Assembly: GCF_910586915.1 (NCBI RefSeq)
Contig: NZ_CAJULN010000057.1
Location: 1 to 14,876, forward strand
Length of the DNA: 14,876 nt
Source: an uncultured Bacteroides sp.
GTDB lineage: Bacteria > Bacteroidota > Bacteroidia > Bacteroidales > Bacteroidaceae
Reading direction: 5' to 3'
Positions 1-5,050 of the stretch are shown here, piece after piece. The number at the start of each line of letters is the position of its first letter. The stretch's first letter is position 1. The translations under genes and the position numbers were made by a program. A model generated the notes under the pieces. The model was not told where the DNA came from and ran no database searches. It saw only the letters and a list, made by a program, of their open reading frames with translations.

Positions 1-85
1 GGCGGTCATGCACGGCTTTCCGCTTCCGGCTCAAATGGACAGCGAAAAAGAAAAATCGTCAGAAATCCGTAAAAGCACCTCTCTG

Positions 86-170
86 GCATAAGCGCAAAAG
101 AAATGGGCCTTGCATCATCAGTCTAAACTTCTGTTTAGGCGTGAGGCAAAGCCCTTTTCTCCGCTTATGC
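86..170. other. Long imperfect hairpin, candidate structured RNA or DNA element
   Basis: Seen directly: GCATAAGCG (86-94) is the exact reverse complement of CGCTTATGC (162-170). Inside it AGAAA (99-103) pairs with TTTCT (156-160), GGGC (105-108) with GCCC (151-154), TTGC (110-113) with GCAA (146-149), and CTAAAC (123-128) with GTTTAG (133-138) around loop TTCT. That makes about 28 pairs in nested order over 85 bases. No open reading frame explains it and I do not recognise the family. It could be the folded part of an RNA, or a mobile-element or transfer site acting as single-stranded DNA. Strand is unknown. Confidence 0.5.
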
Positions 171-174
171 GGTA

Positions 175-221
175 GTCGGCATACGTTCGTCCAAAATCTC
201 TTTGGGCGATGGTGTGCCGAC
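175..221. other. Second stem-loop next to the 86-170 hairpin
   Basis: GTCGGCA (175-181) pairs exactly with TGCCGAC (215-221). Inside, TCGTCC (187-192) can pair with GGGCGA (204-209), counting one G-T wobble. It begins five bases after the preceding hairpin ends, so the two may be domains of one element. Function unknown. Confidence 0.4.
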
Positions 222-270
222 GGACAAAACCGCTTTTACGGAAAAACTTATATGTGAGGATAAAAAATCA

Positions 271-292
271 GGAGATTTATTTCTAAATCTCC
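271..292. terminator. Perfect 9-bp hairpin with tetraloop
   Basis: GGAGATTTA (271-279), loop TTTC, TAAATCTCC (284-292). On the minus strand it is followed within three bases by six T, the form of an intrinsic terminator. On the plus strand the following bases are only loosely T-rich. It may end a transcript entering from outside the window, or protect the promoter at 304. Confidence 0.4.
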
Positions 293-303
293 CGTTTAAT
301 TTC

Positions 304-311
304 TATTTTTG
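304..311 (+). promoter_or_regulatory. Bacteroides-type -7 box TATTTTTG
   Basis: Exact match to TAnnTTTG. No clear -33 TTG lies 19-21 bases upstream. Predicted start of transcription is near 317, exactly where a long-range base-paired region begins, and no coding gene follows on this strand. Confidence 0.4.
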
Positions 312-317
312 CATACG

Positions 318-503
318 AAGAGTTCTTTGAAGGTTACGCAACGCGCAGAAGGATAATGCAGTAGATAACTAACTAATTCGTAACCTATTACTATCATGAG
401 CAATTAATCTACGCTCATTTCCAATAAATTACACTCTTTTCGTAACTTCAAGAAACAAATATAAGGAAAAAATATGAGCCGGCCGCCATATCCGCCGTTT
501 TTT
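318..503 (+). ncRNA. Candidate structured noncoding RNA, about 185 nt
   Basis: Limits are inferred from the -7 box at 304-311 and the terminator-like element at 467-503. Positions 325-338 (CTTTGAAGGTTACG) can pair with 441-452 (CGTAACTTCAAG) with two bulges, closing the whole molecule. The same 5' element, GGTTACG (332-338), can instead pair exactly with CGTAACC (379-385). A local hairpin ATGAGC (396-401) / GCTCAT (413-418) lies between. The mutually exclusive pairings resemble a switch or leader RNA. It runs head-on into the 507-911 gene, so an antisense role is possible. No known RNA family recognised. Confidence 0.3.
467..503. terminator. Bidirectional terminator-like element
   Basis: Six A (467-472), CGGC (480-483), GCCG (494-497), six T (498-503). 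The GC stem is only 4 bp, but the A and T runs suit termination in both directions. It lies just past the stop codon of the minus-strand gene at 507-911 and at the end of the candidate RNA from 304. Confidence 0.4.
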
Positions 504-506
504 ATG

Positions 507-911
507 TCATGCATTGACCATTCCGCGTTCGCGCTTGAAGTAGGCAAGCACGGTGGCATAGCAGAGGAACTCTTGCCCCGACACGTTGGAGCGGCTCTTG
601 AATTTGTAGCGCGCATAGATGACTTCGCACGCGAGTTCGTATTTAATAGTCTGTTTGACATGACGTTGCACGTAGTCGTACATACGCGAGAGAATGGCAA
701 AGCATTCGCGCACCTTATCGTAGGCAATCACTCGCGGCTTGCGGTTGGTCTCCTTCGCACGCTGCACCTGCCTCATGCAGTACTCCAACTGTTCTATCTC
801 CTCTTGCGTGTGTTGTATGGTCTCCTTTATCTGTTCCTCTCTCTCGGTCTGACCAATCAGTTTTTCCTTTTTCAGTTCCAGACGCTTGCCTACCTTTGCT
901 ATTCTTGTCAA
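507..911 (-). CDS. Small coiled-coil protein of unknown function, TTG start
   Basis: 134 residues. Roughly residues 9-57 are rich in E, K, Q and R with heptad-like spacing (LELKKEKL, EEQIKETI, EEIEQLEY), suggesting a coiled coil. The C-terminal half is basic and compact. No signal peptide, membrane segment or catalytic motif is visible, and I do not recognise a family. The start is TTG at 911. An in-frame stop lies five codons upstream and the first in-frame ATG is at residue 46, which would delete the coiled coil. The -7 box at 937-944 gives a leader of about 20 bases to this TTG, like other genes here. Overlapping frames on both strands (474-983 plus, 404-727 minus) look like shadows. Probably cytoplasmic, perhaps nucleic-acid binding or structural. 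The reading frame is fairly sure and the function is not. Confidence 0.6.
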   Translation of the reverse strand: MTRIAKVGKRLELKKEKLIGQTEREEQIKETIQHTQEEIEQLEYCMRQVQRAKETNRKPRVIAYDKVRECFAILSRMYDYVQRHVKQTIKYELACEVIYARYKFKSRSNVSGQEFLCYATVLAYFKRERGMVNA

Positions 912-936
912 AATCTTAAGTTTTTATTTCCGGTTG

Positions 937-944
937 CAAAGATA
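937..944 (-). promoter_or_regulatory. -7 box TATCTTTG for the coiled-coil gene
   Basis: On the minus strand 944-937 reads TATCTTTG, an exact TAnnTTTG. Expected transcription start is near 930, about 20 bases before the TTG at 911. No good -33 TTG at the usual distance. Confidence 0.5.
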
Positions 945-1019
945 GTGAAGTTTGGCGGAATGTACAGGCTTTTCGGGCTTTAAATTACCGCCGCCGAAAA
1001 CTTAGTCTTTCCCCGCCGG

Positions 1020-1038
1020 ACGGTAACCGTTACTTTTG
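1020..1038 (+). promoter_or_regulatory. Promoter with overlapping palindromes (possible operator)
   Basis: TACTTTTG at 1031-1038 matches TAnnTTTG. Two interlocked inverted repeats touch it: ACGGT-A-ACCGT (1020-1030) and GTAAC-C-GTTAC (1023-1033). Such symmetry over a -7 box suggests a dimeric repressor site. The nearest start codon on this strand is 275 bases downstream, so the transcript has a long leader or is a separate short RNA. Confidence 0.4.
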
Positions 1039-1102
1039 CCGCGCCTTGAAGAAAAAGAGAGACGACAGGCGGAAAAGCCCGTCCGGAGAAGGGGGAAGAT
1101 AT

Positions 1103-1128
1103 AATGTATTTTAATACATTCTTTTTTT
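1103..1128 (+). terminator. Hairpin plus T run in the leader (terminator or attenuator)
   Basis: AATGTATT (1103-1110), TT, AATACATT (1113-1120), C, then seven T (1122-1128). AAGATA (1096-1101) can also pair with TATCTT (1128-1133). Transcripts from the 1031 promoter would stop after about 84 bases. The stem is all AT except one GC pair, so strength is doubtful, and it could instead be part of a duplex-unwinding element. Confidence 0.35.
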
Positions 1129-1143
1129 ATCTTATATATTTAT

Positions 1144-1165
1144 GTGGCGGAAGGTGTGGCGGAAG
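1144..1165 (+). repeat. Direct repeat GTGGCGGAAG x2
   Basis: Two exact copies of GTGGCGGAAG at 1144-1153 and 1156-1165, 12 bases apart, directly after an AT-rich tract. Spacing of about one helical turn suits a protein binding both copies on one face (iteron-like), but two copies are few. Confidence 0.35.
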
Positions 1166-1313
1166 TGTCTCCGCGACGCCGTCGGAATCCCCACGGACAA
1201 GGCGTTTGGAAAGAGAATGAGTGTGGCCGTGCGGGTGGTGCGTAAAAAAGACGCGGCCGGCGGACGGAACACAACCAGTCAGTTTAATATTAACCAATTC
1301 CTATTTGTAAAGT

Positions 1314-1925
1314 ATGGAAACAGAAAAAATGTTACGCAAGGGATACCTCCTCTTCCCTAAAGTATTGTTTGAGGAGCAGATAAAGGTGCAGAAAGGCGCC
1401 TCGGGAAGTTTCGACGCCTTTATCCTGGTGTTGACTCATGTGAATTACAGTCCCACGACGTGCCACGTGCGCCAGTACACGATTGAGTGCCAGCGCGGCG
1501 AGTCGGTGATGTCGATGGCGCACTGGGCGGAGCTGTTCGGGTGGACACGCAGCCGGACGCGTTATTTCTTCGACAAGATGTATAAAGAGGGTATCATCGA
1601 GCGGCTCAACACGCCCTACATCACCCACATACGCATCCCCGACTACGATATGCTGGTAGGCCAAAAGCGCTGCGCCAAAGCGCGCGAGGAAGCCTGCGGC
1701 GTCACGTTCGAGGCGTTTTGGGAGAAGTATCACGAGGTGACCCGCATCCCCAAGCTCAACATCGGCAAGGCGCGCCGCGAATGGAAGAAGCTCTCGCCGC
1801 GCGAACGCGGACTCGCCCTGAAGAACATCGACGAGTATTACGACAACCTCAAGGACACGAAATTCTGTATGCAGGCAAGCTCGTACCTGTCCAACAAGGC
1901 TTTTCTGAACGAGTATGACTATTAA
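1314..1925 (+). CDS. Winged-helix protein, likely replication initiator or helicase loader
   Basis: 203 residues. The N-terminal part holds a helix-turn-helix (about residues 62-100, SMAHWAELFGWTRSRTRYFF, then KEGIIERL as start of a wing). The C-terminal part (about 133-203) has FEAFWEKY, a basic KARREWKKLSP stretch, LKNIDEYYDNL and ASSYLSNKAFLNEYDY. It resembles the C-terminal domain of phage replisome organisers, which carry FxxFWxxYP, AxxxWKKL and a final STWLNxxRW-like motif and bring DnaB helicase to DNA. It lies just ahead of a DnaB-type helicase gene, supporting a loader role. No membrane segment. An alternative start is ATG 1329, since 1314 has only weak upstream signals. It ends at TAA 1925. 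The loader role is inference; a transcription regulator is possible. Confidence 0.75.
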   Translation: METEKMLRKGYLLFPKVLFEEQIKVQKGASGSFDAFILVLTHVNYSPTTCHVRQYTIECQRGESVMSMAHWAELFGWTRSRTRYFFDKMYKEGIIERLNTPYITHIRIPDYDMLVGQKRCAKAREEACGVTFEAFWEKYHEVTRIPKLNIGKARREWKKLSPRERGLALKNIDEYYDNLKDTKFCMQASSYLSNKAFLNEYDY

Positions 1926-1947
1926 CCCCCTAAAAAAGAAGAAAGAA

Positions 1948-3327
1948 ATGAGTGAGATTTTAAACCCGCAGGATGCCGACCTCGAAGAAGTCGTGCTGGG
2001 CGCCTGCCTTTTGGAGAGCAAAGCCATCACCGTGGTTGCCGGTATCCTGCACCCCGACGTGTTCTACAACGAAGTGAACCGCGAAATTTACTCCGCCCTG
2101 CAAAGTATGTACCGCGCCGGACAAGCCATCGACATCATGACGGCGAAGGAGGAGCTTGCCCGGCGCGGCAAACTCGAATTCATCGGCGGGCCCTACACGA
2201 TTGTGCGCATCAGCGCCCGCGTGGTGTCGAGCGCGCACTTAGAGTTCCACGCCCGCATCCTGAAGCAGAAATACATCCGCCGCGAAGCCATCTTGGGCTT
2301 CCACAAGCTCTTGGCGCTGGCGGCGGACGAGACGACCGACATTGACGACACCTTAGCCGACACGCATGGCCTGCTCGACCGCCTGGAGAAAGAGTGCGGC
2401 CGTACCGAACATCTCCGCCCGATGGACCGGCTGATGGAGGACACGCTCGGCCAGGTGGAGGCGCGCATGGCTTCCAACCGCAACGGGCTGACGGGGATAC
2501 CGACGGGATTTACCGACCTCGACACGCTGACGTGCGGCTGGCAACAGGGCGACGAGATTGTCATCGCCGCCCGTCCCTCCGTGGGCAAGACGGCGGTTGC
2601 CCTGCACATGGCGCGTGCCGCCGCGCTGGCGGGATACCACATCGCCGTCTACAGCCTCGAGATGCAGGGCGAGCGCCTGGGCGACCGTTGGCTGCTTGCC
2701 GCCACCACAAACGTAAGCCCCGCCCATCTGCGTAGCGGAGCGCTGACGGCCGACGAGTTGCAGCAGGTGCGGCAGGCTTCGGCAGAGTTGTCGCGCCTGC
2801 CCATACACATCGACGACAACCCTTCGGTGAGCATGGACTACGTGCGCTCCTCGGCGAAGATGCTGCACAGCAAGGGGAAGTGCGACGCCGTCATCATCGA
2901 CTACCTGCAACTGTGCGACATGAAGAGCGAACAGAGTAACCGCAACCGCGAACAGGAGGTGGCGCAGGCGAGCCGCAAAGCGAAGATGGTGGCTAAGGAG
3001 CTGAACATCCCCGTGATTCTGCTGAGCCAGCTCAACCGCAACGTGGAGGGACGGCCCGACAACCGCCCCAACCTGAGCGACCTCCGCGAAAGCGGCGCCA
3101 TCGAGCAGGATGCGGACTTGGTGCTGATGCTTTCGCGACCCGCCCTCTCGGGACGGGAGACCGACCGCAAGAGCACCTACCCCACCGAAGGGCTGGGCGT
3201 GATAGACGTGGTGAAGCACCGCAACGGGACGACAAAGGAGCTCTATTTCAGACACGACCCGAGCATGACCCGACTGGAGGATTATGTACCCGGAATGGAC
3301 TGGATGAAGAAGCACACCCGCGCGTGA
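1948..3327 (+). CDS. DnaB-type replicative helicase (accessory copy)
   Basis: 459 residues from ATG 1948. Motor of replication forks: a hexameric 5'-3' DNA helicase powered by ATP. DnaB N-terminal domain about residues 5-105, then the RecA-like C-terminal domain from about 170. Visible motifs: Walker A ARPSVGKT (208-215), catalytic Glu in SLEM (E238), Walker B IIDYLQL (D318), LSQLNR (359-364) and arginine-finger motif KHRNG (R425). All key residues are present, so it should be active. ATG 1915 is in frame but overlaps the previous gene by 11 bases; 1948 follows purine-rich aaaaaagaagaaag and begins with the usual MSEILNPQ. The upstream gene ends 22 bases before, so both are probably one operon. 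GC is higher than in housekeeping genes to the right, and family variation suggests a mobile or prophage-derived copy rather than the chromosomal dnaB. Confidence 0.9.
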   Translation: MSEILNPQDADLEEVVLGACLLESKAITVVAGILHPDVFYNEVNREIYSALQSMYRAGQAIDIMTAKEELARRGKLEFIGGPYTIVRISARVVSSAHLEFHARILKQKYIRREAILGFHKLLALAADETTDIDDTLADTHGLLDRLEKECGRTEHLRPMDRLMEDTLGQVEARMASNRNGLTGIPTGFTDLDTLTCGWQQGDEIVIAARPSVGKTAVALHMARAAALAGYHIAVYSLEMQGERLGDRWLLAATTNVSPAHLRSGALTADELQQVRQASAELSRLPIHIDDNPSVSMDYVRSSAKMLHSKGKCDAVIIDYLQLCDMKSEQSNRNREQEVAQASRKAKMVAKELNIPVILLSQLNRNVEGRPDNRPNLSDLRESGAIEQDADLVLMLSRPALSGRETDRKSTYPTEGLGVIDVVKHRNGTTKELYFRHDPSMTRLEDYVPGMDWMKKHTRA

Positions 3328-3354
3328 ACGACCGCCGGCAGTGAATAGAAGAAA

Positions 3355-3386
3355 CGACCGCTCCCCTGCGTGCAGAGGAGCGGTCG
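3355..3386. terminator. Long GC-rich hairpin between converging genes
   Basis: CGACCGCTCC (3355-3364) pairs exactly with GGAGCGGTCG (3377-3386), and CTGC (3366-3369) with GCAG (3372-3375). Only one internal mismatch interrupts the hairpin. It lies between the stops of the helicase (3327, plus) and DUF4248 (3428, minus). The minus side continues TTTCTTCT and the plus side has no T run, so it probably ends the minus transcript and blocks the plus one. Confidence 0.6.
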
Positions 3387-3427
3387 GCCGGGGCACAACG
3401 GGCGGTCGACGCGGCGGGAAGATGCGG

Positions 3428-3691
3428 TCATTCCATACGCGACGACCGGTGAACGGGGCTGTATCCGTCGGGCTCTCCCAAATAGCGGATGATAAGCCGC
3501 ACTTCGCGGGCGCTGAACATTTTCTGCCTGGGGTGGAAATCTCCCGCCGTCAGCTCCTGCATCAAGGGCAGGCAGTTGCGCATCCAGCGACGGAGTTTCG
3601 CCACCGACACGGGGTTGCTCAGATGGGGGAAATACATCCTCGCCAATTCTATCTTATCATAGCATCTCACACAAAATCTTACTTCTTCCAT
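3428..3691 (-). CDS. DUF4248 family protein
   Basis: 87 residues, cytoplasmic, no signal peptide. Recognised as DUF4248, a small Bacteroidales family of unknown function, by MEEVRFCVRCYDKIELARMY at the start, the basic KLRRWMRNC segment (about 32-40), LPLMQELTAG, and the C-terminal FSAREVRLIIRYLGEP. The KLRRWMRNC and FSAREVRLIIRYLG pieces look like short helices of a winged or helix-turn-helix domain, so DNA binding is plausible but unproven. It lies on the strand opposite to the helicase and HU-like genes and is divergent from the latter, 164 bases apart. I recall the same inverted placement in other Bacteroides copies of this cluster, where a regulatory role toward the divergent promoter would make sense. 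Family call is firm; function unknown. Confidence 0.88.
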   Translation of the reverse strand: MEEVRFCVRCYDKIELARMYFPHLSNPVSVAKLRRWMRNCLPLMQELTAGDFHPRQKMFSAREVRLIIRYLGEPDGYSPVHRSSRME

Positions 3692-3721
3692 TTTCTTCGT
3701 ATTATCGGGTTAATAATGCTA

Positions 3722-3729
3722 TAAAGATA
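3722..3729 (-). promoter_or_regulatory. Near-consensus -7 box TATCTTTA for DUF4248
   Basis: Minus strand 3729-3722 reads TATCTTTA, one base from TAnnTTTG. It would give a leader of about 24 bases to ATG 3691. Confidence 0.35.
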
Positions 3730-3823
3730 CTCATTTTTCCGTACATCGTCAAGCATTCGGGGAGAAAAAAAGGTGCATCGTGCAGTGTCGTCCATTGGCG
3801 TCCACTCCCCTTCGGCGAGGGTG

Positions 3824-3831
3824 TATCTTTG
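3824..3831 (+). promoter_or_regulatory. -7 box TATCTTTG for the HU-like operon
   Basis: Exact TAnnTTTG at 3824-3831. It overlaps an upstream in-frame TTG (3829) that could be taken as a start. Since transcription should begin near 3838, that start is excluded and ATG 3856 is chosen. Confidence 0.6.
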
Positions 3832-3855
3832 CACCGTAACCAAAAACAAACAGTT

Positions 3856-4335
3856 ATGGCACAGAAGTATGTAGTAGTGGGTCGGAAGAATCCGCAGAAG
3901 CCGCAGGAACCGGCTAAGTTTTATGCAATGGCGCGCAGCAACCGGCGGGTGGATACCGACGAGATTATCGGCCGCATTTCCGAACGTTCGTCGTTCTCGA
4001 TAGGCGAGCTGAAGGGGTGCATCACCGAGTTTCTGCTGGAGATGAAGAATCAGTTGGCTTTGGGCAACATTGTCCTCTTGGGCGATATGGGGAGTTTCCG
4101 CATCACCATCGCCACCGGCATCGCCACGGATACGGCGGAGAAGTTCAAGGCGGCCACCTGCATCAAGACGGCACGCGTGCGTTTCCGGCCAGGAACCATG
4201 CTCGCGGATATGTGTAAGGCGATGAAGTACACGCTGGTAAGGCTCGACAGGGATGAGGAGGGGAATGATGTGATTATCCCCGAACCGAACCCAGGCGGCG
4301 GAGACGACGGGGAGACACCGGACCCGGGCTTATAA
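3856..4335 (+). CDS. HU-like DNA-binding protein with glycine-rich tail (HU-HIG)
   Basis: 159 residues, longer than classical HU at about 90. Residues 1-125 form an HU-like fold (AQKYVVVGRKNPQKP strand, then RVDTDEIIGRISERSSFSIGEL helices, LGNIVLLGDMGSFRITI saddle, KTARVRFRPGTML). The tail, from about residue 143, is PEPNPGGGDDGETPDPGL. This matches the Bacteroides HU-HIG type, in which an HU domain is fused to a winged helix, Ig-like domain or glycine-rich motif. It presumably binds or bends DNA in the nucleoid; the specific role is unknown. The start is fixed by the promoter at 3824. It is followed 62 bases later by the smalltalk gene and then an amidase, probably one transcript. The acidic Gly/Pro tail is unlike ordinary HU and may bind a partner. 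Confidence 0.88.
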   Translation: MAQKYVVVGRKNPQKPQEPAKFYAMARSNRRVDTDEIIGRISERSSFSIGELKGCITEFLLEMKNQLALGNIVLLGDMGSFRITIATGIATDTAEKFKAATCIKTARVRFRPGTMLADMCKAMKYTLVRLDRDEEGNDVIIPEPNPGGGDDGETPDPGL

Positions 4336-4397
4336 AGTCATAAGGAAGGGCTTCTCTTAGCATTAAAAATATTCACCATCTAAAAAACAAAAGAATC

Positions 4398-4499
4398 ATG
4401 AAAAAGTACATCTGGAAACAAATCCTGCAAATCATCATCACCATCGCCACTTCCATCGTGTCGGCGTTGGGTGTCACCTCTTGCACGGTTCACCTTTAA
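4398..4499 (+). CDS. 'Smalltalk' family micropeptide, lipobox-ended
   Basis: 33 residues. It begins MKKYIWKQILQIIITI, a basic start plus one hydrophobic helix (about residues 5-26), and ends GVTSCTVHL. VTSC fits a lipobox (V at -3, S at -1, Cys at +1), which would leave a lipidated pentapeptide CTVHL if processed by signal peptidase II. NCBI calls this family 'smalltalk protein'; its function is unknown. It sits 62 bases after the HU-like gene and 13 bases before the amidase, with A-rich spacing before the ATG. It could equally stay as a small single-pass membrane peptide, acting like a tiny holin or toxin. The family call is firm, and lipidation is inference. Confidence 0.85.
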   Translation: MKKYIWKQILQIIITIATSIVSALGVTSCTVHL

Positions 4500-4512
4500 A
4501 CGCGCCGGGGAG

Positions 4513-4971
4513 ATGAAGGAACTGAAAGAATTCAACCGGAAGGAGGAGTATGCGCCGCGCACCATCCAGTACCTTGTCGTGCATTGCAGTGCCACGCGCG
4601 CCAACATCCCCTTCACGAAGGAGCAACTGCTACAGTGCCACCTGAAGCGTGGCTTCAAATGCATCGGCTATCATTTCTATGTGACGAAGGACGGGGTGCT
4701 CCACCACACCCGGCCGATGGGCGAAATCGGGGCACACGCTCTGGGGTTCAACCTCCACAGCTTGGGCATCTGCTACGAAGGCGGGCTCGACGAAACGGGA
4801 AAGCCCGCCGACACCCGAACCGCCCCGCAGAAGGAGACGCTCCGCCGGGTGTTGGGCGAACTGAAAAGGCTCTACCCCGAAGCGAGAATCGCCGGACATT
4901 ACCAACTGAGCGCAGACGTGCACAAAGCGTGCCCCTGCTTTGACGCAAGAGGGGAATATGCGGATTTGTAG
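4513..4971 (+). CDS. N-acetylmuramoyl-L-alanine amidase, T7-lysozyme-like
   Basis: 152 residues, close to the 151 of T7 lysozyme. Cuts the bond between muramic acid and L-alanine of peptidoglycan using zinc (Amidase_2 fold). Visible residues in T7 order: zinc ligands H24 in VVHCSAT, H129 in AGHYQLS and C140 in KACPCFD; catalytic Y53 in GYHFY and K138. GAHALGFN (73-80) and GICYEGG (85-91) also match. All active-site residues are present. There is no signal peptide, so it must reach the wall by lysis, a holin-like partner or another route; T7 lysozyme itself also works in the cytoplasm. ATG 4513 follows GGGGAG and starts before the conserved domain. GTG 4471 would overlap smalltalk in another frame and is less likely. 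Last gene of the HU-smalltalk-amidase unit. Probably phage-derived. Confidence 0.92.
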   Translation: MKELKEFNRKEEYAPRTIQYLVVHCSATRANIPFTKEQLLQCHLKRGFKCIGYHFYVTKDGVLHHTRPMGEIGAHALGFNLHSLGICYEGGLDETGKPADTRTAPQKETLRRVLGELKRLYPEARIAGHYQLSADVHKACPCFDARGEYADL

Positions 4972-5007
4972 CGGAGGAGGGAAATAACAAATCAAAAGTA
5001 AAGACAT

Positions 5008-5045
5008 AAAAAAAGAGAGAACTGAAAAAAGCTCCCTCTTTTTTT
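5008..5045. terminator. Bidirectional intrinsic terminator
   Basis: AAAAAAAGAG (5008-5017) is the exact reverse complement of CTCTTTTTTT (5036-5045), with an 18-base loop. T runs on both strands suit the end of the amidase operon (plus) and of the AT-rich operon (minus, stop at 5051). Confidence 0.65.
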
Positions 5046-5050
5046 ATGGA

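Larger units (their letters stand above)
945..1313. other. Long noncoding gap before the loader-helicase pair
   Basis: Between divergent genes. In order it holds a promoter with overlapping palindromes (1020-1038), a hairpin with T run (1103-1128), an AT-rich tract (about 1096-1143), a 10-bp direct repeat (1144-1165) and the palindrome TTAATATTAA (1284-1293). A 72-codon frame at 1142-1360 overlaps the next gene in another phase and has no supporting signal. The layout would suit a regulated leader or a replication origin next to its initiator genes. Confidence 0.4.

Noticed and set aside
86..170. Integron attC site reading of the long hairpin
   Set aside because: The arms lack the RYYYAAC and GTTRRRY core sites in the right places, and no integrase or cassette is seen.
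181..190. ATACGTTCGT resembles the inverted-repeat core of Bacteroides invertible capsule promoters
   Set aside because: Only one imperfect copy, inside a hairpin, and no inverted partner is visible in the window. A partner left of position 1 cannot be excluded.
474..983. 169-codon plus-strand frame opposite the coiled-coil gene
   Set aside because: Low-complexity Leu/Phe-rich translation without promoter or known motif; the minus-strand frame has a consensus -7 box and a more protein-like sequence.
1237..1244. GGTGCGTA shared with the 3' end of tRNA-Asp as a possible att site
   Set aside because: Only 8 identical bases, expected by chance in this length, and no integrase gene nearby.
1142..1360. 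72-codon frame starting with WRKVWRK repeats
   Set aside because: The repeat comes from the direct DNA repeat; it overlaps the next gene in another phase and lacks support.
1915..1947. Upstream helicase start overlapping the loader gene
   Set aside because: Adds a Lys-rich extension not typical of DnaB; ATG 1948 has the better ribosome-binding context.
4471..4512. GTG start extending the amidase into smalltalk
   Set aside because: It would overlap smalltalk in another frame and adds no domain; ATG 4513 follows a G-rich ribosome-binding-like stretch.
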